Assembly (NCBI RefSeq): GCF_026151205.1
Contig: NC_087077.1
Span: forward strand, 6,968,483-7,032,482
From: Bolinopsis microptera
Taxonomy: Eukaryota > Ctenophora > Tentaculata > Lobata > Bolinopsidae
Direction: 5' to 3'
DNA: 64,000 nucleotides
This document shows positions 1 through 12,400 of this stretch, in pieces. The notes beneath the pieces were generated by a model that did not search any database, was not told where the DNA came from, and was given only the letters and a program-made list of their open reading frames with translations. The translations under genes and the position numbers were made by a program. Position 1 is the stretch's first letter. Every line of letters starts with the position of its first letter.

Positions 1-10
1 ACAAGCACAT

Positions 11-40
11 TATTTCATTTCATTTCATTTCATTTCATTA
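11..40. repeat. ATTTC pentamer microsatellite
   Basis: About six head-to-tail copies of TTTCA at the left edge of the window. It is a simple repeat with no coding content. Confidence 0.85.
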
Positions 41-395
41 CATGTGGATGGGGCATATATCACAATTAGATTAGAACAGGCTGCTTATCATTAGTTTCAA
101 CTTTAAAATGGACATTTCCCTTACTTCGAGGAATACTGGGATCCGTCAGCCGTGAAAAGTTCTACAATCTTTAGAGTTGAGACACACGACAATCTGCAAG
201 CCATCCTTATAACAAATTACGTATAGTCCCTGACCCTTTTTATATTATAACGTAATTCGTAAACAGCTTTTTACGCACTCCTTTGAAAGTTAAACCAAAG
301 CTATTATCTGAAATAATCGTAATAAAGCAGTCGTTCACACACACGGACCCTGGGTATCACAAATTCTCAGTTTTCTCAGCTGAGCCTGATAATTA

Positions 396-641
396 TCAAA
401 ATTCTGCCTCCTTCGGTTGACTGTTCGAATAAATTTCCCCAGTCTTCTGTCGTCTGTCCGGACTTATTTGAGAATTGATGCTTTTTCTGCAGAGAGGGAG
501 ACACATCTTCAACAGCAACCAAAGGCAAAAGAAGAGAATGAGGAGTCCCAAAGAAAACCAAGAGAACGTGAATACTTGCTGTGCAGTTTTACCATCGCCG
601 AAGTTTTCCTCGGTAGACTGACTCGGCTCTTCTTTCGACAT
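396..641 (-). CDS. small single-pass membrane protein, paralogue A
   Basis: This open frame encodes about 81 residues if it starts at the ATG ending at 641 (MSKEEPSQ...). The frame stays open further upstream, but this start matches the starts of the two related ORFs at 1985-2260 and 4453-4728. A hydrophobic stretch in the middle (FSLGLLILFFCLWLLL) could be one membrane segment. It is followed by a cysteine pair (CLPLC), a polar stretch and the motif SPDRRQKTGEIY. The same order (hydrophobic segment, CPPLC, PPDRRLKTGEIF) occurs in the two other ORFs, so the arrangement is conserved even though this copy has diverged strongly, which argues for real coding. I do not recognise the family. It could also be the last exon of a longer gene. 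Confidence 0.5.
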   Translation of the reverse strand: MSKEEPSQSTEENFGDGKTAQQVFTFSWFSLGLLILFFCLWLLLKMCLPLCRKSINSQISPDRRQKTGEIYSNSQPKEAEF

Positions 642-1212
642 GATAAGATGGTGGTGGACAAGTTTTACGAAGTTTCTTGAGAGGATCACTACTATAACAA
701 GACTAAACAACTTTACAGGTAAAGGAGTAAGGGAAATGTGTATTGTGTAACCACATTGACTGTAAACAGTTACTGAAAACAAAAGAAGTGTAAATTGTTG
801 AATAATATTACGTTATTAATATTTTCATGTATAGTATTATGACCTAACTCACTGCAATGTTGGTCAATTGTTCATATTATGTGTTTGATTACTCTTGGAC
901 TATACAAATTTCAGCATGTAAACGGACGGCCTCAGATGTAGGAAACAACTTATTCAGGAATTTTTGGCAGAACCAAACCGAACTACGATTTTCTTTTCGT
1001 CGAACCGAACCGAACAAACCGAAATAATAATAATTATAGGCAAGTTACTTATACTTCGAGACGTACAAACCTGCTGATCTAACTGTAATCTCGTACCGGA
1101 AAATGACTTAACTCAATTCTGAATGTAAATACGGATTACGGGTTGTAACTTGTGTCATCGTCATTGCCATTCAATGAGCTGGGTATAGTAATCGACCAAT
1201 GACTTGATATTA

Positions 1213-1292
1213 GGCTGGTAATCACTAGTCAATTATTACAAGCTTAATGTATAGGCTTGTGATCACTAGTCAATTATTACGAGCTTAATGTA
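1213..1292. repeat. 41 bp tandem repeat, two copies
   Basis: Two adjacent copies of a unit containing ATCACTAGTCAATTATTAC followed by AGCTTAATGTA, with a period of 41 bp. The second large duplicon carries only a contracted version of this region (around 3575-3615). Confidence 0.8.
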
Positions 1293-1984
1293 GTATGAGC
1301 AAGAAAGAAAAACAAAGCTTTGTAGTTTTATTAAATGTAATGTAATTGTGAAGAAGACAGTTTTATAACTTTTAATAAATGCATTCCGTTCAAGGCCAGG
1401 TTAAGAGTATCAGTCACCATCTGAAGTTATTCAGTTCAGCAAAGAACAATGTTTAAAACCTTACCTGATAAAAAATAATAAATGACTTCACTTAGACTTA
1501 GAAATTTAAGATTCGTAGAAGATAATCAGAAGTCATAATCTGCAGACAAGGTCCTTTTCTTCTCATACCTCATTGGATTCAGACAAAAAGTTGTCATAAT
1601 TCAAATTGATTAGTCTTACAATTGAGGATTTCCGATGCATAGGTTCAAAAGCTCAACAAACACAAAAAGTTCAACAAACACAAAGATTGGACACACTATT
1701 AATCACTGATTCAACCAGCAAGTTTTGCTTTCTTCTTGGCCGTTTTTTACCGTCCCATATTGTCTACAGCTTGCTACGCACTTCAACGAAAACAGTTCCT
1801 CTGGAATAATTCCAACCAAAGGCAGTCGTGCACATCGGCGTTCACAAACCCGATAACGAAATCTGAAGTTTTCGGCTGATTGTTCAAATTATGCTGTTTG
1901 TTCGGATGTAAATCTTTAGGTTAACTGTTCGAATAAACTTCCTCAATCCAGCTGTTTTAATATTTCCTTAATCTCCAGTCTTGT

Positions 1985-2260
1985 TTACGAACTCCTCATA
2001 TGCATGTTCAGGTACACATCGGCACTTTTCATTTCAGTTGTTGGCTCATTCTTAAATATTTCACCGGTCTTCAGCCTTCTGTCCGGAGGTATGTCAAAAT
2101 TGTTGCCATCTCTACAAAGAGGAGGACAGATCGTCAAGGCTACTCGGAACAACAGAATAAGAACGCCGATAAAAAATACAATGATTTTCAAAAGAGCGCC
2201 TTTTGACTCTACGATAGAGTGAGAATGAGAGTCATGAGACTCATTTAGTGAAATTGGCAT
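1985..2260 (-). CDS. small single-pass membrane protein, paralogue B
   Basis: A 91-codon ORF with an N-terminal Ser/His-rich stretch (MPISLNESHDSHSHS), a hydrophobic segment at about residues 25-43 (IIVFFIGVLILLF), then ICPPLC and the motif PPDRRLKTGEIF, and a polar C-terminus. The copy at 4453-4728 is almost identical in protein sequence. The ORF at 396-641 is a distant relative that keeps the hydrophobic segment, the double cysteine and the DRRxKTGEI motif. No signal peptide precedes the hydrophobic segment, so a type II or tail-anchored-like topology is possible, but this is inference. An acceptor-like TTGTCTCAG lies upstream on the same strand, so the ORF may be an exon. Function unknown. 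Confidence 0.55.
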   Translation of the reverse strand: MPISLNESHDSHSHSIVESKGALLKIIVFFIGVLILLFRVALTICPPLCRDGNNFDIPPDRRLKTGEIFKNEPTTEMKSADVYLNMHMRSS

Positions 2261-3956
2261 AATCTCAATCAGCTAGATATTGGAATCGAGGAGAAAGTAT
2301 TCACTATTCGCACTGGAGGGGAATATGAGACAATAACTGAGCTGCAAGGAGTTGAGTTCTACAGGTACTTCAAAATAAGTATGTGACTACATTTACATTA
2401 CATATAACTGCAAACAATACTAACTAAGTTAAGAGAAACAGCTCAATGTGAATTATTTATTAGGGTTCAGAGGTGGGTAAACCTTAATAATTATAATTAT
2501 AATAATATGTACCTTAGATAATATGTAGACGACCTCATAGGATGGCATAATGAAACATTTGACACGGAGTTGTAGAGTGAGCTTTGTGCCTCGCCGGGCT
2601 AAAGTAGTGGATGTCCTTGCTGTACGGCAAGTTAAACAAGGAACTGAAACTACTAGGTTCCGTACAGACTCAACTCTGCACCCATGTTAATATGTTCATT
2701 ATATGCAAGCCTCTTGATTTATAATATGTAGGCAAACCCGAACCAAACCGAACCATAAGTTTCCTCTGTGGAACCGAACCGAAGTTCTAATTATAGGCTT
2801 ACTAGAAACTCGCTGATCGAAATGCAGCTATAATCGCGGAAATGAAATCAGTAATGTTCTGATTTCTCTTCATCAGTCATCTTCTAGCTACGTACTGTAA
2901 AGAGTATAGATTTTTATTTTACGATGACGATAAAGTTTTAAGTATTTCCTAATCGATACTTTTTACCGCATCAAAAAATATCAATCTCAACCAAAGATAT
3001 GAATAGTCATAAGTCATAGCATAAGCGTAAATGTGAGCCAGTCATGACGTATCATAAAGCATATTATTGACTGTAGAATTATATTCACCATCGTATCGAA
3101 GTGAAAAATTGGCGGAAATATTTGCCATTTTTGTAATGACATATCACACAGGGCCAAGGATTAGACACCAAGGATTTAACAATTCAAAAGAGGATAAGTG
3201 CCTCTTTATAAGTTCGATAAAATAAACTGTTAGAGATCCGTGAATGTTAGACATAGCATTACATTAGATTATTCATTAAGTTTCCTAAATCTTTATTTTT
3301 AAAAATGTTTAATTCTTAACTAATTTAGAAACATTTACACCCTCATTGAAGAGTGAGGGTACACATTGAATAATGTTTATACGAATGGAACGAATTAAAT
3401 TATTTTAGTTTCTTTTATTGGTTGGTTGGTTATAGAATCCGTCTTCAATCTCGTACCGGAAAATTATCCAACTCAATTCTGAGTGTAAATACGGGTTGTA
3501 ACTTGTGTCATCGTCAATCGTCATTGCCATTCAATGAGCTTTGTGTAATAATCGACCAATGACTTGATATTAGGCTGGTAATCAGTAATTACTAGTCAAT
3601 TATTACGATGTAGTATGAGGAAGAAAGAAAAACAAAGTTTTGTAGTTTTATTAAATGTAATGTAATTGTGAAGAAGACAGTTTTATAATTTTTGATAAAT
3701 CCATTCCAATCAATGTTAAGAGTATCAGTCGCCATCTGAAGTTATTCAGTTCAGCAAAGAACAATGTTTAAAACCTTACCTGATAAAAAATAATAAATGA
3801 CTTCAATTAGACTTAGAAATTTAAAATTCATAGAAGATAACCAGAAGTCATAATCTGCAGACAAGGTACCTTTCTTTTCATACCTCATTGGATTCAGACA
3901 AAAAGTTATCATAATTTGAATTAATTACAGTTTTACAATTGAGGATTTCCGATATA

Positions 3957-4107
3957 TAGTTGTAAACTAATTACAACACTACAAATCTATTACATTTATT
4001 GAGTATTATATAAAGCGATGGAAATATTTTAAGCGGGTAATATCCTGTCAAAACCCAGGATACATAACATGAAGACTTTGTTGTAACTTTGTATGGAAAG
4101 CATTAAT
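3957..4107 (+). mobile_element. 150 bp insertion starting with the shared 46 nt leader
   Basis: Copy 2 of the duplicon has about 150 bp here that copy 1 lacks: GATTTCCGAT lies before it and AGGTTCAAAA after it in both copies. The inserted piece starts with AGTTGTAAAC and continues through ACTAATTACAACACTACAAA to TTATTGAG at 4003. The same leader lies at the 5' end of the LINE at 16086-20786 and twice at 26.9-27.5 kb. After TTATTGAG the four sites differ. ATAG occurs on both sides and may be a short target duplication. Confidence 0.65.
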
Positions 4108-4452
4108 AGGTTCAAAAAGCTCAACCAACACAGAAAGCTCAACAAACACAAAGATTGGACACACTTTTAATCACTGATTCAACCAGCAAGTTTTGTTTTC
4201 TTCTTGGCCGTTTTTTACCGACCCATACTGTCTACAGCTTGCTACGCACTTCAACGAAAACAGTTCCTCTGGAATAATTCCAACCAAAGGCAGTCGTGCA
4301 CATCGGCGTTCACAAACCCGATAACGAAATCTGAAGTTTTCGGCTGATTGTTCAAATTATGCTGTTTGTTCGGATGTAAATCTTTAGGTTAACTGTTCGA
4401 ATAAACTTCCTCAATCCAGCTGTTTTAATATTTCCTTAATCTCCAGTCTTGT

Positions 4453-4728
4453 TTACGAACTCCTCATATGCATGTTCAGGTACACATCGGCACTTTTCAT
4501 TTCAGTTGTTGGCTCATTCTTAAATATTTCACCGGTCTTCAGCCTTCTGTCCGGAGGTATGTCAAAATTGTTGCCATCTCTACAAAGAGGAGGACAGATC
4601 GTCAAGGCTACTCGGAACAACAGAATAAGAACGCCAATAAAAAATACGATGATTTCCAAGAGAGCGCCTTTTGACTCTACGATAGAGTGAGAATGAGAGT
4701 CATGAGACTCATTTAGTGAAATTGGCAT
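4453..4728 (-). CDS. small single-pass membrane protein, paralogue C
   Basis: A 91-codon ORF nearly identical to the one at 1985-2260; the clearest difference is Lys to Glu just before the hydrophobic segment (GALLEIIVFF). It has the same layout: Ser/His-rich N-terminus, one hydrophobic segment, ICPPLC, PPDRRLKTGEIF. It lies inside the second copy of the 1.3 kb duplication, so the close match partly reflects recent copying and is weak evidence of selection by itself. Function unknown. Confidence 0.55.
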   Translation of the reverse strand: MPISLNESHDSHSHSIVESKGALLEIIVFFIGVLILLFRVALTICPPLCRDGNNFDIPPDRRLKTGEIFKNEPTTEMKSADVYLNMHMRSS

Positions 4729-4830
4729 AATCTCAATCAGCTAGATATTGGAATCGAGGAGAAGGTATTCACTAATTGCGCTGGAGGGGAATCTGAGACA
4801 ATAACTGAGCTGCAATGAGTTGAGTTCTAC

Positions 4831-6480
4831 AATATGGCGATGTTGCAACTCACGACGGGGCTAATGTAGCAGTATTAACTATTTATAGGTTATTTGTTCT
4901 CCAAGCGGTGTGATAAAAAATGAAGAAAACAAGAGAACCGCTTTAGCCTTTATGGTTACAGATCAAGGATTGACCGCTCATGACAATAGCTGAGACTTAT
5001 CGTTCGTACTGCTCACTGTGTAGTGGTACATTTAGAATCGTTGTTGATGCTTCTCGTTTATTTTGCGGAGCCTCCGGAAAAGTTTTGAGAAAATTTGAAG
5101 CATTTTGCCAGATTATCTGGCATCTTGAGCACAAAATAGCCTTAGAAACATGTTATGTTGAATACTAAGAGAAATAGTATGTTAGATTTTGGGTTATATT
5201 CTCAGGGCAAGCAAGGCTATCATCAGGGGATCCTTCGCCTGTCCTGGTGGAAACCAGGACTGGTATTTATCGGAATGAAGAAAAAATATCATTTAATCAA
5301 ACAATTTACAAATTTAGGGGTTGTACCTGGGGTGAATCGTGACGGAAGAGATAATTTAATGAAATTGGATCAAAATTGAATCAAGTAAGCAAGCTTTCTG
5401 TGCTAATTTGAATTCCAAAGGTCCAAAGTCAATTTACACAGAGGACGTTTATTTGTTAAGTTGCAACCCAAGCCACGTTGACAATTTTTGATCGGTTGAG
5501 TTAAACTATGATATGACAATCTGTGTTTACCAACTAATGTATAGTTTATCTTTATTTATGGTTTTCAGCTTTTGGTAGTCTCGACCAACATTTCTTTTGA
5601 TAGAGCAATAACTGATTGAATATTAGCATAATCATTAATTATTAAATATTAATGTAATTATTAATGTAATTTCACGCTCAGCAAGATGGCTTTACACGTA
5701 CGAAACAAGAGCTAAATTATAACCAAGATTTCCGGATCCTTCATTGATATCCTGATTGTTGCAGATGAACTTGGGGCACTTTAAGAGCGCTCGTTTAATA
5801 GCACAGACAGACATTTTGGCAGATGAACTATTAAGAAAGCTAACTGCAACAACAACAATATCGAGGATGACGCTGAGGACGACGATTAGTGATGATGAAA
5901 AAGTTGTGGCAGATGAACTACTGGGTGTTTCAAGACTCGTTACCAAATTTCAAGTGCCGCTCAAAATTTAAGAAACAAGGCAAACTGTTTAAATTTTTTG
6001 CATCTTGCTTATAACATTTAAAGATAAGTATACAATTATGACGATGTGTTAAATGAATCAAATATTATTACTAAAATCGTATGTGTTACTACAATTTGTA
6101 AGTTTTTATTTATTTAATTATAATTTATTAAGTTCATACACTGTATTACTTGGTTTATTGTACCACACAAACTAAGTGTCTGGATAAGGTTGTGAAATGA
6201 TGGTCACACAAAGATGATTGCTCTTAAGTCTTAACAAACCCCACAATTGTAATTATGACAAATGTTTTATCGGGTGACAGATTACTGTTTTACTTTCCAT
6301 TCAACGCTCAATCATATGTTATGAATGATTTTGCATCATAAAAGTTTAAAGATTGATTTTGAGATAGTGGACGTTAAGTTCTATAACAAATACAGATCAG
6401 TGTTTTATGGTAGAAACTAGAAAATCTGATACAAATTCAAATTGTGCTTGAGTGGCAGTTTTGTGAATGAGTTTGAGAGA
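4831..6480. other. no confident gene; short ambiguous ORFs
   Basis: Several short ORFs occur here. The most notable pair overlaps at about 5692-5971. On the plus strand it reads a peptide with two ADELL motifs; on the minus strand it reads a hydrophobic stretch (SLIVVLSVILDIVVVAVSFL) followed by cysteines, loosely like the small membrane proteins nearby. A short repeated word, GCAGATGAACT, underlies both readings. I found no convincing further exons of the transporter in this stretch. Confidence 0.4.
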
Positions 6481-6487
6481 GACTCAC

Positions 6488-9400
6488 CGATTGTAAATCC
6501 AGTGACACCTCTACAGCAAATGAAGAGCCAGAAGGACGGAACGAAGGCAGATAACAGAGCACTGATCACTAGCACCACCATTCCTATTAGCAGTACTTTC
6601 TTACGACCATACACGTCTGATAACTTACCTGCCACTATACTGCCTGCAGGGGGTGAAAGGTGTTGGAACTGAAGTAGGTTTTAGAATTGAGAAAAAAATC
6701 GAAAACATTAAAAACAGTACTGTGTGAATAACCTGATAACAAGATTTACGAAAAGATTTATGTAGCATCTAATGTAATTATTAATACTAATAAAATCTCT
6801 AAGACTTACCGATAGCGTAAAAGAAGAAAACTATGGCCGGTATGATAGCTTCTTGTATCGGAGTCAGATCAAAGTCACACTTCATGTCCTTTAATATCAC
6901 GCTCGCTGAAAGGAGTCACCCGTTAGTTATTTGCCCTATTACAAGTAAGATGTGATAATATCATTATCAGCCAGCCGACGTATACTGTTCCTTATATTAT
7001 ATATTTTATAATATATCAGGATTCAGGCGACTAATTCATATTTGTTGAGTATTATATTCATGCAATCAACCTGTTATACTAAGAATTCCAGCCAATCTGA
7101 CAGCCGCTCTGCCAGTCAAGTGTACAACATATTCTACATCAAGTTGCTGCGTTAAAATGAGCCCATTTCTTAGTTATAAAATTCAAGTTCGAGTATATTT
7201 TTTGATAGTGTCGCTAAGCACTCTTACCAAGGACCCTGAGTTGTCAAAAATGCAGATTTCAGATGGAAACACGAGAACATTTTCATAATCTATGATGTTA
7301 AACAATAACATTGTTATGACAGTAACATCTCTAAACCACGATATCACTATCACGTGAATCACGGGTCGATTGTTAAAATCCTCACACAAATGTGTGGTAA
7401 CAGGGTAAAGTATGTTTTGATGGGCACCAAGTATCATGTTTCCATTCTGTTGCCTTGGTTATCTCAGTCTCTGTTAAACCTAGCGTATTTGTGGTTGAAT
7501 ATGTCGCTCACCTTGATGGGTTATTATATATATTTTTCTCAGCTTTACTAGACCTAGGTTATGTTCAAAAATCCAATCAATAAAATCTATACCTTTTCGA
7601 CTAAGTTAATCATAGAAATTTAATGACTGCAATCTACATAATTTGATGATAATATGTTGCCATAATGCCATACTATTCCAACGTATTATGTTAGATTACA
7701 TTCCAGCTCATTTCCCTCAATTACCTAGCTCCATAGAACCACGTCCCTAATTTCAGGACAGGGTGACACACATCATGACATCAGTTGTTCTACTATTAGA
7801 TTTACAGAGTATTGTAATGCAGGTTTATGTTTCATTACCAGGTTTGTGTTTCATTACCACCCCTGTGAGACGTGCTATTCTGACCCCCAGCTGTGGTTAA
7901 TTCGTTATTTTTAGATTGGATTGAGCTTCGTTGAAAAGTCACGTCTTAAAGTTATGATAGTTTGTGTTAACTTTGTGTTACTGTATTGTGGTGAGCTTCT
8001 TGGTTATATCAGATGAAATTAGAGTAATTTGATCGTTTTTTAGTGACGAAAACAAGAGGTCAGGGTAGGACAATTTACCGTTAGCTGGCTTTAAAGCTTT
8101 AAGCTAATCATGAGCCATGGAATTTTAGCTGTGACGACCAATACTAAAATTGTTGCCACGGACACGTTGTTGTGGATATTTATGTCAAACTATTTCAAGG
8201 CCGTAATGATAAAAATTTGTATTAAGTAGCAGTAATTATACAGGGTGGGCCAAAAGTCAGTACCCATACGTTGGCCTTTATAGCTCAGTCACTGAGTGCC
8301 CAATTTAAATACTTCCTTCTGATATGACTTAGTACCACCACTGGTTCGAGGAATTTGTCAACTCGAAAAATATTCGCGTTCATTTTTTTCAAATGAAGGT
8401 TCATTTTCACATTTATTTGATAGTTTGGATAGTTGGATCAAGCTTAATGTTATTAAATTGTGTTTGGCCATTCGAATTACGTTTGTCCTGAAAGAATTAA
8501 AACTGTAGCTTCTCAGATGACCGAGATATGAAGCATAACGAGTTTATTCATTACGTGCGATCAGGTGATTGGATTACCTAATCACGTGATAAGGTGACCC
8601 CGTTAACCACCCCGTTAAACATTATGGGAATTGTTAAGAGTGCCCAATTAAGGTGTCGTGTCACGGTGTCACATAATCACCCAGTCAATTTTGTTAACGA
8701 GATACAGAAAATGCTTGATAACTTCGTCATTTCTAATCCGTTTTGCCTCATGTTTTCAGATCATATGTAACATTTGATAATCTACCGTCTCTGAAAAAAT
8801 TAGGCGTTCAGCATGTTCAGAGAAAACAATATAGGTGTTTTAATATTGAATGGGCGTGGTCTAAAATATTCGAATTTTCAAATTTTGACGACGGAATCCT
8901 CGAACCAGTAAGTACAGTATGCAATCTGCAAAGCAACAGCTCTCAAATATAAAACACGGCGGAGCTATTAAGGCCAACGTATGGGTACTGACTTTTGGCC
9001 CACCCTGTATATATATAAGATCTAATCAACACCGACTTTTAATGTGTAGGAGTACAGCTACAAAATATATAATATATATTAGTATAATTAATTACTAATT
9101 ATACCGTTTTTAAATCGTTTCGACAACGTCTTAAAATTTCTATGATTATTGTCCTAGTCTATATAAGATACGCTTTGATGCAGTTTGGACATGTAACATT
9201 ATTCGACCTTTTTGTTTGGCTGTCAGACTTCTAGCACGGCCTTATCTCGCGATAGAACAGGCAAATGGTGTGAATTATCTACTCATATAACATCACACTA
9301 TTATAAATTGCTAGATGTGCGTGGTCTATATGTACTGGTCCACACATTTGAGGTTTTCTTGGCTATCTTGTAGTTTGTACCAATTCATTACTTTGCTAAT

Positions 9401-12400
9401 TTCGTGGAAGTCGATTGCGTCATCACGTCATGCCATTACAGTTTCAAAACAGCGAAATCTATCCGAACATCATGCACCCCGAAACTATTGTCGATTATGA
9501 TCAGAACGGAGAAATGTCAGAACCGGAAGGATTACAAACCCAGCCAACTCTGAACGACTTCGTGATTGTGTACAAAGCAAAGAAAGAGACCGGCTGTCTT
9601 GAGATCTTTTTTCGCCAAGTTGAGCAGGAAGTAGGTCTTAAAGTAAAGAAGTTGTTATCTTCCAAGTTCGATAAGAATGGACTGATGTACGGTGTAATCT
9701 CAGCTTCTCGGGAAGTGCTCGCTGAGCGGGCTGTAAAGCTCAAAATATCTATCCCAGTCCAAAAACAAGTTGATGAGGAGTATTCCCTGGCAAAATCTTG
9801 CATGAAGACCATCAAGCACTACTTTTCTCCTTGTCTGGAGTCTGGATTTTTCAAGATCCCATACGACCCTCAGTATGAAGATCATATCAATCACTCCATT
9901 TTCGAGGGAGGGGATCCATTCAATTCCTCTAGAATCAGAATCATGTTGATACATGATCTTATCAAGGATATCGATATCACATCAGAATTGAAAGAGAAAG
10001 AACCTAGTTATCCATCTCTAAAGAGAGATGAATACCGCGGTCTACGGTGGCTGGAAGAGCACAAATACATCGAAGATAGCTTCCCTCTGCACAGTATAGA
10101 TGAGGTAAAGAATCTGGCAAGTTCAGTCCTTTCTACTAAAGAATCTTGGTACAGGTCTCTGTCTCTAACTTCACTGAGAAATTACTTCGGAGAGAAGATT
10201 GGACTGTCATTTGCTTGGAGGTCAGCCTGGATGTCTAATGCACTGCCATTCCCTATCCTATTTGGTGAGTTGAACTAAACATGAATCTGATCTTAAATCC
10301 AATAATGATACAGTCCATAATGTCTCAGTTTTTTCACCCTGTTATGATTTTCTGCAGTAAACTATTATCAATGAAATATTTAAACTTTTAAAACTACAAT
10401 GAACAAAACATTGCAGGTCTGATCACGATATTTTACGGCATCGTCATAGGCACGAGCACCGAAAAAAGTATGTTCGGTAACAAGATTGAGGATAGGTACC
10501 TTGCTGCCATGAACAACCGAGCCACTCCTTACTACGCTCTGTTAATGTGCATTTGGGCAGCAGTCTTTCCAAAAATCTGGTCTAGATTCAAATACATTTA
10601 TTCCTTTAAATGGGGCACGACCAACTACTTCCTGTTTGATGAAAGAGAGATTGTTAAGTTTGCTGCAATGAAAGAAAGATCAAGAGGTGCACTATACCAG
10701 AGGTACTGTCTAACTTGGGCGTGTACGTTTGTATCCATATTGATAGGAGTTACTTACTGCTTGGGAATGATATACATCCAGATGACACTGACGACATACC
10801 TCGAGGACATGATTGATCAAGCGGACCTAACAGTTAATGCTGCGATATCTTTGATAAATACATTCTTAGTCAACCTGGTGATTAACCCGATGTTTGAATG
10901 GAGTTCAAAGAAGCTTACTGCGTTTGAAAGACATCATTTTGATTCAGGTTCACAGCATATCATTATATTTTTTGGCAGTAATGTTCTAATATTGAATATT
11001 AATCTCTACCTTACAAGACTTTTTTGTGGCGGACCAATTTGCGACGACCGAAATTTTGGCAATTGGCGGTCCGAAAATATGGCGAAATTGAACAAAAACC
11101 GTCACATTTCGGACGTCACAGAAAATAAGTGTATTTTTCATCATTTTGTTTTCTGACACAAAGGAAATTCAAAATTTTCTAAAAATCGGTAAAATCATGT
11201 TGAAACAAAATGAAACTCATAAATCGATTTCTTCATCTTCCTCTATACTTAAGGGGTCCGGCTCGACTCTTTCAGTTTCACGCTGTTCTCCAGTGTACTC
11301 CCAGGAGTAAGATTCTCGGATAAGCGTATTACTTGACATTAAATTCATCATGGAATATTGTGTTTATTTGTCCCACCATCATATCACTAACTTTTCAAGA
11401 ACAAAATGAATCGATGAAGCCACAATTATTGGAATGAGCTAAAAATAATGCGACAGATTCTATTACGACGACCGAAATTTTGGCGGTCCGAAAATATGGC
11501 GAAATTTCGGGAAAACCGTCGCATTTCGTACGTTATGAAAAAGTCTTGTAAGGTATTGTATTTAAAGGTACCTAGAGAACATCAAAACGATAAAAAACAT
11601 TTATTTCAGATTTCGAGAGAGCCCTTACAATCCGGGTGTTTTGCAACTCATTCTTCAACAACAACATTCGGATCCTTATGATGCTGATAGTGCCCAGATT
11701 TGACCTCACAAATATATTCACCCACAAAACGGACTCTTTCGAGCTTTGCAAAGAAGGGCAATGTGCAGAGGCCATTGGCTATCAAGTGGCATTTTTCCTC
11801 CTTCTGCGGCCAATTATAGATCTAGCTAGGTATGTTCGACATACGATCAGGATATTGTTTTGCAAAAAGAGAGCTGTAAAAGATGAGCTGGATATAGTAG
11901 ATGGGTCTCTGATTGAATTTGTGGAGAAGCAACACGGACTCTTTTCCGGACAGAGGTTTGGAAAGCAACTAGCTCTTAAAAACTTTTACTCACAAAGATT
12001 AATTTTTGCTGCTTAAAATAGAAATTTAGAAGATAAGAGTTATTTGTGTCTAATAACCTTTGAATCCTCATTATTCTATTATTTAATAATGAGGTCTGAT
12101 CGTCATGTTCTTACAGCGTTCGATGTCTGTGTGAAGGTAAAATGGTGATATCCTCTGGATCAGGCAGAGGTCGAGTGTTATCGGGATTATTTCTTTAGTA
12201 GTGGAACAGCAATAGTCCCATTACCTTAGTATTGCTGTTCCACTACTAAAAATATTCTATTATTTGATTAGACTGTAGTGATTGAGCAAAGTTCAATAAC
12301 CACAACTTGTTCTTCAGGTTCGGAGAGAAGTTCACAACGATGGATGATATGAATGCTAGGGTTGCTCAATATGGCTTTGTGGTCATGTTTGCTGCAGCCT

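Larger units (their letters stand above)
1087..2362. repeat. 1.3 kb duplicated segment, copy 1
   Basis: The sequence from 1087 to 2362 reappears at 3447-4830 with only scattered differences. The offset is about 2360 bp at the left end and 2468 bp at the right end. Most of the difference comes from a 150 bp insertion in copy 2, partly balanced by small deletions there. The duplication includes one small membrane-protein ORF and its flanks. Confidence 0.9.
3447..4830. repeat. 1.3 kb duplicated segment, copy 2
   Basis: Second copy of the segment at 1087-2362. It differs by scattered substitutions, small indels near its left end and a 150 bp insertion at about 3957-4107. High identity over the ORF and both flanks points to a recent local duplication. 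Confidence 0.9.

Noticed and set aside
6417-6635. 72-codon MFS ORF as a stand-alone gene
   Set aside because: It is one exon (6488-6643) with good splice sites read through into intron.
9501-9954. Minus-strand ORFs opposite the first anoctamin exon
   Set aside because: Shadow frames; the plus-strand frame has clear family motifs and matching splice phases.
11956-12016. Continuation of anoctamin exon 3 to a stop (FGKQLALKNFYSQ...)
   Set aside because: A donor at 11955 (AG|GTTTGG) joins in frame to the next exon, whose start (FGEKFTTMDD) and downstream sequence match the family.
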